Positions 7,739 through 16,196 of a stretch of 32,455 bases of DNA are shown here, piece by piece. The DNA is from Polaromonas sp. YR568 (GTDB taxonomy: Bacteria; Pseudomonadota; Gammaproteobacteria; Burkholderiales; Burkholderiaceae_C): assembly GCA_945878995.1 (NCBI GenBank), contig CAMCUN010000042.1, forward strand, positions 1 to 32,455, written 5' to 3'. A program made the position numbers and the translations under genes. Within the stretch, counting starts at the first letter, position 1. Each line of letters opens with the position of its first letter. The notes below the pieces were generated by a model. That model did no database searches. It worked only from the letters and a program-made list of their open reading frames with translations, and was not told the origin of the DNA.

Positions 7739-9060
7739 GGCGCCGCCTTGGTGGTGGGCTGCCAGCGTGAAGTCTTCATGGACAAAAGCAGGGCGGCTTG
7801 CGCGGTTTTATCGTCCATGCCGGTCAGGTCAAGTGAAACGAGCAGCGCGTCTGGCCCCTGCACCTGCGGGACATAGCGCAAGCGGTAGTCATGCAGGCCG
7901 GGCAGGTGCTTGACGGGGCGGCGACAGGCATGAACGAGCAGGGGGAGTGCCTCAAGGGTTTGCATGCTTTGCTGCCTGCACTGCCAAGTGGGTGTTCCGC
8001 GCTGGGCTTCGGGCAGCTCGCGCGTGCTGTTGAGCCGCCGTTCAAGGAAGTTGCTCAATTGCCAGGGCGAAAGGCTGCTGCTGCTCAGCCAGACCGATTC
8101 GCTGTGGATGCGGCCCGCGCTGCGGCCCGGCATCAGTGAGATGCCTGCGCCGGCGATGCAGGTTTGCTCGAGTTCCACATACGGGCGCGAGGCGTCTGCC
8201 GAATGCTCGGTCCGGCAGGGGTTGTCTTTGTTAAGGTCGCCCCTGACGGTGAAAGGCCCCAGAGTGCGCGCTGGCGTGGCGCTGCCCTCCATCGCCCGGA
8301 TTTGATGCTGCCCAAAGAGAACGGCTTGCGACACCACCTGTTTGAGAAGCTGCTGCTGGTCGGGTGGCTGGCCGCCATCGATGCCCTTGTAGAGCTTGAG
8401 CAAGGCCTCTGCGGGCACAGCCAGGCCCACCAGTTGATGGCGGGTGCTGGTGGCCACGTTGATGCCCACCACCCTACCTTGCGCATCGAGCATGGGCCCG
8501 CCGCTCATGCCGCGGTTGATGGCGCCGCTGAAGACCAGCAGGGTTTTGGGGTCGTCGTTCATGACGCCGTTGAAGTTGCCAGTGACTATGCCGACCTCGT
8601 AGCCGCCAGGCTTGCCCATTGAAAAGCCCAGTTCGCCCCGGGCCGGGCGAGTGCTGCGGAGCGGCAGCAGGGGAGCGCCCAGGGGCTTGTCGAGCTGCAG
8701 CAAGGCCAGGTCATTGATGACATCCAGCGCCAGGATGCGCGCACCAATCTGCTCGGACCCAGCTGTCAACACGGACACACGGTGTTGCTCGGGCTCGTAC
8801 AGCACATCAGTGACCGCGTGGTAATTGGTCACCACCAAGTCGGGCCGAAAGGCAACAAATCCGCTGGCCCCGGTCGACGTCCCTCGGTTGCCCTTGACCT
8901 CGACCCGAATTTCCACGACCGATGGCCGCAGACCTTGAAAGGCCGATTGCGCCGACAGTTCAGCTGCCCATGCCGTGCCACAGGTGACCCCAAAGAGGGC
9001 GGCGACCAGCATCAGCCGAGCTGAAAGTGTTTTTAAAAAGTCAAGAATATGGCGGTGCAT
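7735..9060 (-). CDS. Secreted trypsin-like serine protease (S1C/HtrA-type fold, no PDZ seen)
   Basis: A 441-residue protein. Residues 1-32 look like a signal peptide (basic start, hydrophobic core, cleavage near AWA-AE), so it should act in the periplasm or be anchored. The protease domain shows a full triad: H81 in TNYHAV, D117 in INDLALL, and S186 in RGMSGGPM. The C-terminal 200 residues match no domain I recognise and carry several cysteines; no PDZ domain is visible, unlike DegP/DegS. It is the first gene of a two-gene unit with the membrane protein, upstream of the RT array. The start codon has no strong ribosome-binding site nearby; a purine-rich stretch lies about 20 bp upstream. Membership in the RT system is possible but unproven. 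Confidence 0.85.
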   Translation of the reverse strand: MHRHILDFLKTLSARLMLVAALFGVTCGTAWAAELSAQSAFQGLRPSVVEIRVEVKGNRGTSTGASGFVAFRPDLVVTNYHAVTDVLYEPEQHRVSVLTAGSEQIGARILALDVINDLALLQLDKPLGAPLLPLRSTRPARGELGFSMGKPGGYEVGIVTGNFNGVMNDDPKTLLVFSGAINRGMSGGPMLDAQGRVVGINVATSTRHQLVGLAVPAEALLKLYKGIDGGQPPDQQQLLKQVVSQAVLFGQHQIRAMEGSATPARTLGPFTVRGDLNKDNPCRTEHSADASRPYVELEQTCIAGAGISLMPGRSAGRIHSESVWLSSSSLSPWQLSNFLERRLNSTRELPEAQRGTPTWQCRQQSMQTLEALPLLVHACRRPVKHLPGLHDYRLRYVPQVQGPDALLVSLDLTGMDDKTAQAALLLSMKTSRWQPTTKAAP

Positions 9061-9142
9061 AGGAGTAGGCCGGATTAGACCTCCCCCGCAGGCTCACCGG
9101 TTGAGCCTGCGGCAAAGCAATATTTGCAATCTGCAGACAGAA

Positions 9143-9334
9143 CCTTGGTTTTCGGGGCGATTCAATGTGACTTTGGCGGCGGGCCAGCTCCAGCGCACTG
9201 CGTTTGTCTTGCTCGGCTAATGCCAGCCGTTCGTGCAGTTACTGCTCAAACTGGCTGTCGCGCACCTGTTTGACGATGTTGGCGTAGCCGGACTCATCAA
9301 TTTTGAAGGCGGTGTGGCAATGGGGTGTGTGCAA
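9143..9334 (-). pseudogene. N-terminal fragment of a DUF2130 (RmuC-like) protein
   Basis: Read on the minus strand from a TTG at 9334, the frame gives HCHTAFKIDESGYANIVK and then, after an in-frame TAA at about 9239-9241, LHERLALAEQDKR. From memory this matches the conserved start of DUF2130 proteins. It carries a stop and then runs out after about 60 codons, so it is a decayed fragment. It lies in the 559-bp stretch between the protease and hydrolase genes. The rest of that stretch (9335-9619) shows two CTGGCCAG palindromes 4 bp apart (9405-9424) and a T-rich run near 9500, but no gene. Confidence 0.6.
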
Positions 9335-9619
9335 GCGCTGCTTTTAATTTATGGCTGGTCAGGGTCACGGCTTGAGCCTGGGGGCTGGGGCTTTTTACAG
9401 GGGTCTGGCCAGGTGGCTGGCCAGTGACTACCTTGACTCGCGCCGAGCTTTTTATGGCGGTGGCGCAGACACAAGGGCCATTGCATTCAACATTCGAATA
9501 CAATTTTTTTTCATCAAGAACAGGGCCGACGCCCTGACCAACCTGCCCCCGGGCAAGGTGGACGCGCAAGCGGATGCGGCTCTGGACGCGCGTTGTACTT
9601 AGATCATCGGAGGGTATCG

Positions 9620-10483
9620 ATGCTTGTGGACCTGGTAACCGTCAAGACCACCGATAACGTGCGACTGGATGGCATGCTCGTCCGACCCCCTGCTGGTTCC
9701 AGACCGGCGCTCGGTTTCGATGCCGCAATTCTGCACCACGGTGTGGGTGGCAACTTCTACAACAGTAACTTCTTCGAGCACGTGACGGAGCAACTCGTCG
9801 ACCGTGGCGTCGCGGTGCTGCGGGTCAACAATCGCGGGCACGACCTGATGTACAACAGCCCTACGGGCCGCCTCGGGGCCGCATTCGAGAAGCTCGACGA
9901 CGCCCAGCGTGACTGGACGGCGTGGCTGGACTTTGCCACCGCCCAGGGGTTCGAGCGGGTGGCGGTTGTCGGCCACAGCCTGGGCGCGGTGAAGACCATC
10001 TTGTATGGGGCCGGAACACCCGACCCGCGGGTGGTGAGCCTGGTGGCCATCTCGCCGCCGCGCTTCTGCTACAGCGAGTACGCCCGGCTGGACACCAGTG
10101 GCCGGTTCAAGGGCTACTACGACAAGGCGCAGACGATGGTGGACGCCGGCGACGCCGATGGCCTGCTGGCTGTGGACATTCCCACCAGTGTGGTGCTGGC
10201 TGCCAAGACCTACGTCGACAAATACGGCCCCCACGAGCGGTTCGATATTCTGCGGCACCTGCCCAACGTCTCGTTGCCCATACTGGTGACTATAGGCAGT
10301 GAGGAGGGCAAAGGCCCCACAGCGTCCGACTGGTACCCCTTCGGTGGGCTTGCTACCAAGGTCGCATCGTTGGCGGAGGGCCAGTCGAACGTCAGCTTTC
10401 GGCTTATCGACGGGGCAGACCATATGTACAGCACCCGCGCGCCGGAGCTGTGGACGGCTATCGACGAGTTGGCGGGGCGCTGA
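9620..10483 (+). CDS. Alpha/beta hydrolase
   Basis: A 287-residue alpha/beta-hydrolase-fold protein. The nucleophile elbow is GHSLG with the serine as probable nucleophile, and DGADHMY near the C-terminus supplies the probable catalytic histidine. An early HHGVGGNFYN stretch is a likely oxyanion-hole region. It would hydrolyse an ester, thioester or amide; the substrate is unknown. The ATG at 9620 is preferred because GGAGG lies 6 bp upstream (9609-9613). The gene is directly followed by an IS91-like transposase remnant and preceded by a DUF2130 fragment, so it sits in a rearranged patch and may have arrived by transfer. Confidence 0.85.
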   Translation: MLVDLVTVKTTDNVRLDGMLVRPPAGSRPALGFDAAILHHGVGGNFYNSNFFEHVTEQLVDRGVAVLRVNNRGHDLMYNSPTGRLGAAFEKLDDAQRDWTAWLDFATAQGFERVAVVGHSLGAVKTILYGAGTPDPRVVSLVAISPPRFCYSEYARLDTSGRFKGYYDKAQTMVDAGDADGLLAVDIPTSVVLAAKTYVDKYGPHERFDILRHLPNVSLPILVTIGSEEGKGPTASDWYPFGGLATKVASLAEGQSNVSFRLIDGADHMYSTRAPELWTAIDELAGR

Positions 10484-10487
10484 CGAC

Positions 10488-10820
10488 GCCGGTCGAGCTG
10501 ATCCACACCCAGACCCGGAGTTCATGCAGCGGCTGGCAGCGCTGGTGCCACGGCCGCGGCTGCACTTGATCCGCTTCCATGGCGTGCTGGCCCCCATCGC
10601 CAAGCTGCGCGCGCTGGTGGTGCCGCAGGAGCCCGAGGCGCCCGCCCAAGCTGTGGCGCCTGCCGAGTGCGAGGCGAACTGTGCGCACCACCGAGCGGTG
10701 CGGCAGAGCTGGGCCCGGCTGCTCAAGCGGGTGTTCGAACTCGACCGGCAGCACTGCCCGAACTGTGGTGGCGAGCTCAAGAACATCGCGGCGACCCTGG
10801 AACCGCTGATGATCGAGTAA
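10488..10820 (+). pseudogene. C-terminal remnant of an IS91-family transposase
   Basis: The frame starting at 10,488 gives TPVELI; after a shift, the frame from about 10,521 gives RLAALVPRPRLHL, FHGVLAP and HCPNCGGELK. From memory these are the conserved C-terminal landmarks of IS91-type (Y2, rolling-circle) transposases. The N-terminal catalytic part is absent, and a frame change and an early stop mark it as dead. It starts only a few bases after the hydrolase stop. IS91-like elements can carry along neighbouring DNA, which could explain how the hydrolase came to lie here. Confidence 0.75.
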
Positions 10821-10844
10821 TTAATTGGGGTCAGTTACCAATTC

Positions 10845-10890
10845 ATTGCTCCCTCCCCCTCTGGGGGAGGGTTGGGGTGGGGGCACGATG
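10845..10890. repeat. Inverted copy of the window-start hairpin repeat
   Basis: CCCTCCCCC (10,851-10,859), loop TCT, and GGGGGAGGG (10,863-10,871) form a perfect 9-bp stem. Read on the minus strand, the flanks GTGCCCCCACCC and GAATGAAT match the copy at positions 6-48, so the two copies face each other across the RT island. A third partial match (GCGCGGTGCCCCCAC) lies near 10,967-10,981. The rest of 10,821-11,028 holds no gene. Confidence 0.75.
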
Positions 10891-11028
10891 AAGCACTCAC
10901 TATCGCCAAACGCTAAATGGCCAAGGCTTCACGCCGCAGCCTTTTTTGACTCACTGACGGCGGTGCCGCGCGGTGCCCCCACGCCGGCCTGAAGCTAACA
11001 TGGACCTTCAAAAAAATAGAGGCCACAC

Positions 11029-11676
11029 ATGGAATTTGACTTCTCTCAACTCACTGCCGCTCAAAGGTACAAATTGCTGGTCGGATTGGTCGTTCCACGG
11101 CCTGTCGCCTTGGTCTCGACGCTAGGTCAGAACGGCATTGTCAATGCCGCACCTTTCAGTTTTTTCAATGTATTGGGAGACGATCCGCCGATTCTGATCA
11201 TCAGCATCGAAAACAAACCTGATGGTGAGCAAAAGGACACCACGCGCAACATTCTTGATAACCAGGAGTTTGTCGTGAACTTGGTCGATGAAGCCTTGGC
11301 GGGTCCCATGCATGGGTGCTCCACGGCCTACCCTAGCGGCATCAGTGAGCTGGAACAAGTTGGGCTGACGACGCTGCCATCATGCGGTGTCGCGCCGCCT
11401 CGCATCAAGGAAGCACCGGTGGCACTTGAATGCAAGCTCTACCAACATATTCCGATCCATGGAAAGCGGCATCTGTTCATCGGCGAAGTCTTGTGGCTGC
11501 ACACCGCGGACGGCATCATCGACCCCGAAACCTTGAGAATTCGGCTGGAGGACTCGGGGGGCTATTTTCCGATCGGGCGCTTGTACGCTGATCGCTACAC
11601 CACGGTGCGCGACCAGTTCACGCTGGCCGGTGGTGAAAGCTATGTCAACGCCATCAAAGCCATGGGGCGCTTCTGA
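11029..11676 (+). CDS. Flavin reductase-like FMN-binding protein
   Basis: A 215-residue protein with the split-barrel flavin-reductase-like fold: the N-terminal RPVALVST followed by NAAPFSFFNV and a DTTRNIL segment are typical of the DIM6/NTAB group. Members bind FMN and either reduce flavin for a partner monooxygenase or act as small flavoproteins of unknown reaction. GAGG lies about 10 bp before the ATG. It converges on the amidase gene with a 31-bp gap in which no clear terminator is visible, so it is probably transcribed on its own. Confidence 0.88.
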   Translation: MEFDFSQLTAAQRYKLLVGLVVPRPVALVSTLGQNGIVNAAPFSFFNVLGDDPPILIISIENKPDGEQKDTTRNILDNQEFVVNLVDEALAGPMHGCSTAYPSGISELEQVGLTTLPSCGVAPPRIKEAPVALECKLYQHIPIHGKRHLFIGEVLWLHTADGIIDPETLRIRLEDSGGYFPIGRLYADRYTTVRDQFTLAGGESYVNAIKAMGRF

Positions 11677-11707
11677 ACATCCGTTTCTTCACTGCCCGGC
11701 AAGCGAA

Positions 11708-12997
11708 TCAAAACGATCGCAGTCGGTCTTCAATCCAGCGTGCACACGCCAAGGTGGCGACATCGTCTTGACGCCGACCGACCACCTGCAGACCGAGGGG
11801 CAAACCTGAGGTGCCGATACCAAAAGGAAGATGCACGCAAGGAACACCCAGCAAGGTCCAAAGGCGGTTGAAAACCGTGTCACCCGTGTTCTCGAGTCCC
11901 AATGGCGCTTCGTCCACAGCGCTCGGGGTGATCAACACGTCCAGCTCGCCCCAAAGGTGCGAAAAATCTTGTCGGCCGGATTCGGCTTGGCGCAAGGCCG
12001 CCTCGTAGCGTTCGTGTGGAATGGCCATTCCCGCCCGCATGCGCTGTTGGTACGCGGGACTCAGAAGATCTCCGTGGACACGGTATTCCCACGCTGTCGC
12101 GCGGGCAGCTTCGTACTGAATGATCACGGCATGGGCCGCATGCAACTCATCAAATGCGGCCGTCAACGCCACAAGCTCGATGTTTGCGCCAGCAGCAGCC
12201 AAGCGCTGCGCAGCGTCTTCAATGGCGCCACGCATCTGACTTGAGGCCTGCGACCACTGTGAGGTTCGGTACAAGCCGATGCGCAGCGCTTTGTCTTTAG
12301 GCAGCTCTGCGTTGCCAAGGCGCTCTTGCCCCGACATCACATGCGCAAGCAGCGCAGTGTCTTCGACGCTTCGGGCAAAAAAGCCTATCGTGTCCAAGCT
12401 TTCCGCAGAGAACTTGAGGCCCGCCCGGTTGACGCGGTTAAAGGACGGTTTGTAGCCCACGACGCCGCAAAATGCCGCGGGCCGGATGGTCGACCCGCCT
12501 GTCTGTGTGCCAAGCGCCAAGGGCACCATGAAGTCGGCCACTGCCGCGGCTGAGCCGCTCGAAGAACCACCGGGCGTGTGTGCCAGGGCATGGGGGTTTC
12601 GCGTCGCTGCGGGATGAATGCTGGCGAACTCGGCTGTTTCAGTTTTCCCGAGGATGACCGCCCCGGCAGCACGGGCCAGCGACACACAAGCCGCGTCAGC
12701 GCGCGGTCGGTAGCCCTTGTAAATCGCCGAGCCATACTCGGTGGGCATGTCCGCCGTGTCGATCACATCTTTGACCCCGATGGGCACACCATGAAGCGGC
12801 CCTTGAGGTCCGGCGGCACGGTCGCATGCTCGCGCCTGTGCCAGTGCGGCGTCAGCATCGAGCCATGACCAAGCGCGAACCTGCGGCTCGCGCTCAGACA
12901 CGCGATCCAGACAAGCCTGCACCAGCGCTTCAGAGCTGAGTTCACCGGCCTTGATCTTGGCTGCAGCGCTGTTCGCGCTCAGACGAGCCGGACTCAC
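11708..12997 (-). CDS. Amidase (amidase-signature family)
   Basis: A 429-residue amidase-signature enzyme. The catalytic Ser-cisSer-Lys triad is visible: K76 in GVKD, cis-Ser S145 in PGGSSSGSA, and nucleophile S169 in GTQTGGSTIRPA. It hydrolyses a carboxamide to an acid and ammonia; the family also includes GatA and AtzF, but the single-gene catabolic context argues against a tRNA role. Its start overlaps the end of the deacetylase-like gene by 4 bp, making it the last gene of the acyl-CoA operon. The substrate is not known. Confidence 0.9.
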   Translation of the reverse strand: MSPARLSANSAAAKIKAGELSSEALVQACLDRVSEREPQVRAWSWLDADAALAQARACDRAAGPQGPLHGVPIGVKDVIDTADMPTEYGSAIYKGYRPRADAACVSLARAAGAVILGKTETAEFASIHPAATRNPHALAHTPGGSSSGSAAAVADFMVPLALGTQTGGSTIRPAAFCGVVGYKPSFNRVNRAGLKFSAESLDTIGFFARSVEDTALLAHVMSGQERLGNAELPKDKALRIGLYRTSQWSQASSQMRGAIEDAAQRLAAAGANIELVALTAAFDELHAAHAVIIQYEAARATAWEYRVHGDLLSPAYQQRMRAGMAIPHERYEAALRQAESGRQDFSHLWGELDVLITPSAVDEAPLGLENTGDTVFNRLWTLLGVPCVHLPFGIGTSGLPLGLQVVGRRQDDVATLACARWIEDRLRSF

Positions 12998-13887
12998 GCG
13001 CTGCCCGGGACCACGCCCGCCGGCAAGCTGTCGATATGCTCAAAAATGGCACCCGGCCGGGTCAGCCAAATATCGCTGCGGTGCTTCAAGATGTGTTCGA
13101 TCACGCGGCGGAACTGACGCAAGCGATAAGGCTGACCGAGGATGAAACTGTGCAAGACGATGGGCATCACCAACGGCCTGCGTTCAGACTCCTCCAAGAG
13201 CTCATCGAACTGATCGATCAGGTTGTCGCAAAAAGATTGCGAGGGTGTGCGTCGGGTGACGCATTCAAACGAGTCATTGAGATCGTGCGCATAGGGAATC
13301 GACAAGATAGGCCCCTGGGTGGTCCGCATCCAGACCGGCTGGTCGTCCAGCGGCCAGTCCATCATGTAGCGAATCCCCGCTTCTTTGAGCAGGTCTAGAG
13401 ATTGCTCCGTCTGCGAAATATAGGGCGCCAGCCAGCCCTTGGGTTTGGCGCCTTCTTGTTGCTCAATGCGGGCGACAGCCTGAGCGATGCAGGCGCGCTC
13501 CTCGTCAACCGACATATCGACTTGACGCTCCGCATTGGTGCGGCCATGCGCCACGATTTCATCACCACGGTCGCTGAACGCCTTGATCATTTCAGGGCAG
13601 TAGTCATACAACTCGGTGTTGACCAACAACGCATAGGGCAGGTCATAAGCCTGAGCAAGTTCCAAAAGTCGCCATGCACCCACGCGATTGCCGTAATCGC
13701 GCCAAGCAAAGCTGCGTTGATTCGGCTGAGGGTGTGGCACCGCGTAGTCGTTGCCCATGCCTTCGCCAAACGCGAAATGCTCCACATTCAGGCTCAGATG
13801 CACGGCCAGGCGTTTGCCCCCCGGCCAAGAGTAATCGGGCCGACTCGGCAAGGCAGAATAATCGTAGCGACCGTGTGATTTCAGCAT
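12994..13887 (-). CDS. Polysaccharide-deacetylase-family hydrolase (PuuE/allantoinase-like)
   Basis: A 297-residue protein of the NodB-homology or polysaccharide-deacetylase family. The RLAVHLSLNVEHF start, the DYGNRVGAWRLL segment, and EIVAHGRTNAE with a later VLHSFILGQPYR follow the layout of PuuE-like allantoinases and related small-molecule hydrolases rather than cell-wall deacetylases. There is no signal peptide, so it is probably cytosolic. The ATG at 13,887 is chosen because AAGGAG lies about 9 bp upstream; an 18-codon extension to 13,941 is less likely. Paired with the amidase, it suggests stepwise hydrolysis of a cyclic amide or ureide-like compound (inference). Confidence 0.85.
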   Translation of the reverse strand: MLKSHGRYDYSALPSRPDYSWPGGKRLAVHLSLNVEHFAFGEGMGNDYAVPHPQPNQRSFAWRDYGNRVGAWRLLELAQAYDLPYALLVNTELYDYCPEMIKAFSDRGDEIVAHGRTNAERQVDMSVDEERACIAQAVARIEQQEGAKPKGWLAPYISQTEQSLDLLKEAGIRYMMDWPLDDQPVWMRTTQGPILSIPYAHDLNDSFECVTRRTPSQSFCDNLIDQFDELLEESERRPLVMPIVLHSFILGQPYRLRQFRRVIEHILKHRSDIWLTRPGAIFEHIDSLPAGVVPGSA

Positions 13888-13944
13888 GCTCTTTGACTCC
13901 TTGAAAGTTGCAAACCTTGTTTTAATCCCCGCACTGGTCAAGCC

Positions 13945-16044
13945 TCAGCGCTGGAGTATCAGCGCATCCACCGCCAGCACGCCTTGGCCCTCAGCCATGA
14001 TCATCAGCGGGTTGACTTCAGCTTCCAGCACGCCGTGCTCGGGCCGCACTGCCAGCTGCGACAACGCGCTGATGGCTTGGGCCAGCGCTGCCAAATCGCC
14101 ACGTGGCTTGCCACGCAGCCCGGTGAGTATTTTCAGTGCGCGCACCTCGCTGATCATCTCTTGCGCCGTGAGCACACTGACAGGTGCCAAGCGAATGCTG
14201 CGGTCGCGCAGCAAATCCGTCCAAATACCACCGGCCGCCAGCATGATGAGCGGCCCGGCGTCCGGGTCAATGCGGTAACCCACCAGCACTTCTGCCAAGC
14301 CTGGCTGCATAGACTGGACCAGCGCCAGTTCAGCCGACACGCCGGGTGCGTGCGCGGCGAGGTTGCGGCGCAAGGTCCCCAAAGCCGCGTTCAGACTGGC
14401 CACGCTGTCGATATTCAACAGCACACCACCGACCTCTGTCTTGTGCGGAACATCAGCCGAGCAAACCTTGACGGCGACTGGAAATTCAAAGGGCAGCGCC
14501 GGCACCATATCGCTTTGCAGCGGCAGCGTCACATACGCCGCATGGGGTAGGCCGAGCTGGTCCAACAGGTCGTAGGCCTGGGCTTCATTCAAATGGACCG
14601 GCCTTGTCGCCAGCGCCGCAGCATCCCACGCGGGCTCTTGCAAATGGAGCGGCGAGCGCCTGTTAAACAGGGCGGTGATCACATCCGCGCAGGACTCGGG
14701 CGACCGAAAACACGGCACACCCGCCGCGGTCAGTTGCGCAATGGCTTGGGGCGCCTCAGGCACCAACATCGCGGCCAGCGGTTTGGCACTGCCGGCGCTG
14801 TCGATGATTGGCTTGACGGCCAGCTCAGGCTGCAGCCGAGCTGAAGATCCCACCACGGCCACCACCAGGTCAAACTCGGGCGCCTGCAACAAAATGTCCA
14901 GCGCGCCCTTCATCACGTCATAACGTGCACCTGCCAAAGTCAGGTCGACGATTCGGCCTGGGCTCACCTGAATGCCGACGGCCGCGAGTTTGGCCAAGGT
15001 CGCGGCCGAGGCCGGCTCGGCGTCAAGCCCCCGAATGCCCAGCTGATCGACCACCATCGCCGCACCGCCCCCGGTGGTGGTAACAATCCCAACCCGCGGA
15101 CGCGCCGCCTGCGGTGCCCGCAAAGGCAAGCGCAGGGCCAGTGGACGGCTCTCCAGCAAGGCGTCGAGGATGCCGATCCGGGCGATGCCGCAGTCGCGCA
15201 GGAAGGCCTCGGCCACATCGTCCTCGCCAGCCAGTGCGCCCGTGTGGGTCACGACCATTTCAGCGGCCGCCGGTGAGCGGCCCAATTTATAAGCCATGAC
15301 GGGTTTGCCACGCCGCGCGGCTTCGCGGGCAAAAGAGCGCAAAGCGGGGCCGTGGTGCAGGCTTTCCAGAAACAGCACATAACTGTCTATGCCCGGGTCG
15401 TCCAGCGTGGCCGCGCAAATCTCGCCGATGCTCAAATCAACTTCGTTACCGACCGACACCAGTCCAGCAAAGCCGACCCCACGCGCCCGACCGCGCGAAA
15501 CCAGTGCGCCTATCATGCTGCCGCTGTGGGAGGCCACAAAGACCCGCCCTTGTGGAATGTCAGGTTCGGCAAAAGCCGCATTGGCCGTGAGCAACAAATG
15601 TGCGTGCGGATGGATGACGCCCAAGCTGCTGGGCCCCACCAGACGAACGCCGGTCTCGCGCACGATGGCCCGCAAGGCCTCTTCACGGGCCGCCCCCTCG
15701 GTGCCAGACTCTGAAAATCCGCTGGCCAGCACGGTCACCACTTTCACGCCCAGGCGGCCACACTCGGCCACGGTCTCAAGGACCGAGTCGGTCCCCGACA
15801 AGACAAAAACATGCTCCGGCACTTCGGGCAGATCGGCCAGCGCAGCCCAGGCTTTTTCACCTTGAACAAGCGCACGGCGCGGGTTGACAGGGTAGATCGC
15901 ACCGGTAAAACCAGCCTGACGCAAGAACTGCAAAGGCCGGCCAGCGGTCTTAGAGGCGTCATCCGACGCGCCGACCAAGGCGATGCTGCGGGGACTGAGC
16001 AAAGCTTGCGCGAGCGCCGAGCCGGTGGTGGCAGAAAAAGTCAT
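13945..16044 (-). CDS. NDP-forming acyl-CoA synthetase (acetate-CoA ligase family)
   Basis: About 699 residues with the fused layout of ADP-forming acyl-CoA synthetases. The N-terminal CoA-binding domain has SPRSIALVGAS, the central succinyl-CoA-ligase-like domains include THTGALAGEDD with the probable phosphohistidine, and the C-terminal ATP-grasp domain has PVAVKVCSADVPHKTEVGGV. It would make a CoA thioester from an acid at the cost of ATP. Two starts are possible, 16,044 and 16,077, neither with a strong ribosome-binding site. It lies 57 bp upstream of the deacetylase-like gene and downstream of the acyl-CoA dehydrogenase, giving an activation-then-oxidation pair. Confidence 0.9.
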   Translation of the reverse strand: MTFSATTGSALAQALLSPRSIALVGASDDASKTAGRPLQFLRQAGFTGAIYPVNPRRALVQGEKAWAALADLPEVPEHVFVLSGTDSVLETVAECGRLGVKVVTVLASGFSESGTEGAAREEALRAIVRETGVRLVGPSSLGVIHPHAHLLLTANAAFAEPDIPQGRVFVASHSGSMIGALVSRGRARGVGFAGLVSVGNEVDLSIGEICAATLDDPGIDSYVLFLESLHHGPALRSFAREAARRGKPVMAYKLGRSPAAAEMVVTHTGALAGEDDVAEAFLRDCGIARIGILDALLESRPLALRLPLRAPQAARPRVGIVTTTGGGAAMVVDQLGIRGLDAEPASAATLAKLAAVGIQVSPGRIVDLTLAGARYDVMKGALDILLQAPEFDLVVAVVGSSARLQPELAVKPIIDSAGSAKPLAAMLVPEAPQAIAQLTAAGVPCFRSPESCADVITALFNRRSPLHLQEPAWDAAALATRPVHLNEAQAYDLLDQLGLPHAAYVTLPLQSDMVPALPFEFPVAVKVCSADVPHKTEVGGVLLNIDSVASLNAALGTLRRNLAAHAPGVSAELALVQSMQPGLAEVLVGYRIDPDAGPLIMLAAGGIWTDLLRDRSIRLAPVSVLTAQEMISEVRALKILTGLRGKPRGDLAALAQAISALSQLAVRPEHGVLEAEVNPLMIMAEGQGVLAVDALILQR

Positions 16045-16145
16045 TTTGTCGATCTGGTGTGCTGCAAAAACCAGCATTTTCAGGGTGGAGAGGTGGGGGC
16101 TGGACTTAGCATCAAACCACCAACTCGGTGCTGACCTTGCAAGCG

Positions 16146-16159
16146 GCCCGTCGACGGGC
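16146..16159. repeat. 14-bp perfect palindrome between acyl-CoA genes
   Basis: GCCCGTCGACGGGC is perfectly self-complementary and lies in the gap between the acyl-CoA dehydrogenase stop and the synthetase start. It could be an RNA hairpin that sets the ratio of the two products or an operator. No T-run follows, so it is not a standard terminator. Confidence 0.4.
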
Positions 16160-16196
16160 TGGGCACCGCCACTGGCCGATGGATGTGTGCTGACCC

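Noticed and set aside
9495..9515. Terminator at the T-rich run before the hydrolase
   Set aside because: No stem precedes the run on either strand at a suitable distance.
9599..10786. A 395-codon open frame on the minus strand opposite the hydrolase
   Set aside because: The plus strand has the alpha/beta hydrolase with motifs and a ribosome-binding site; the antisense frame has none.
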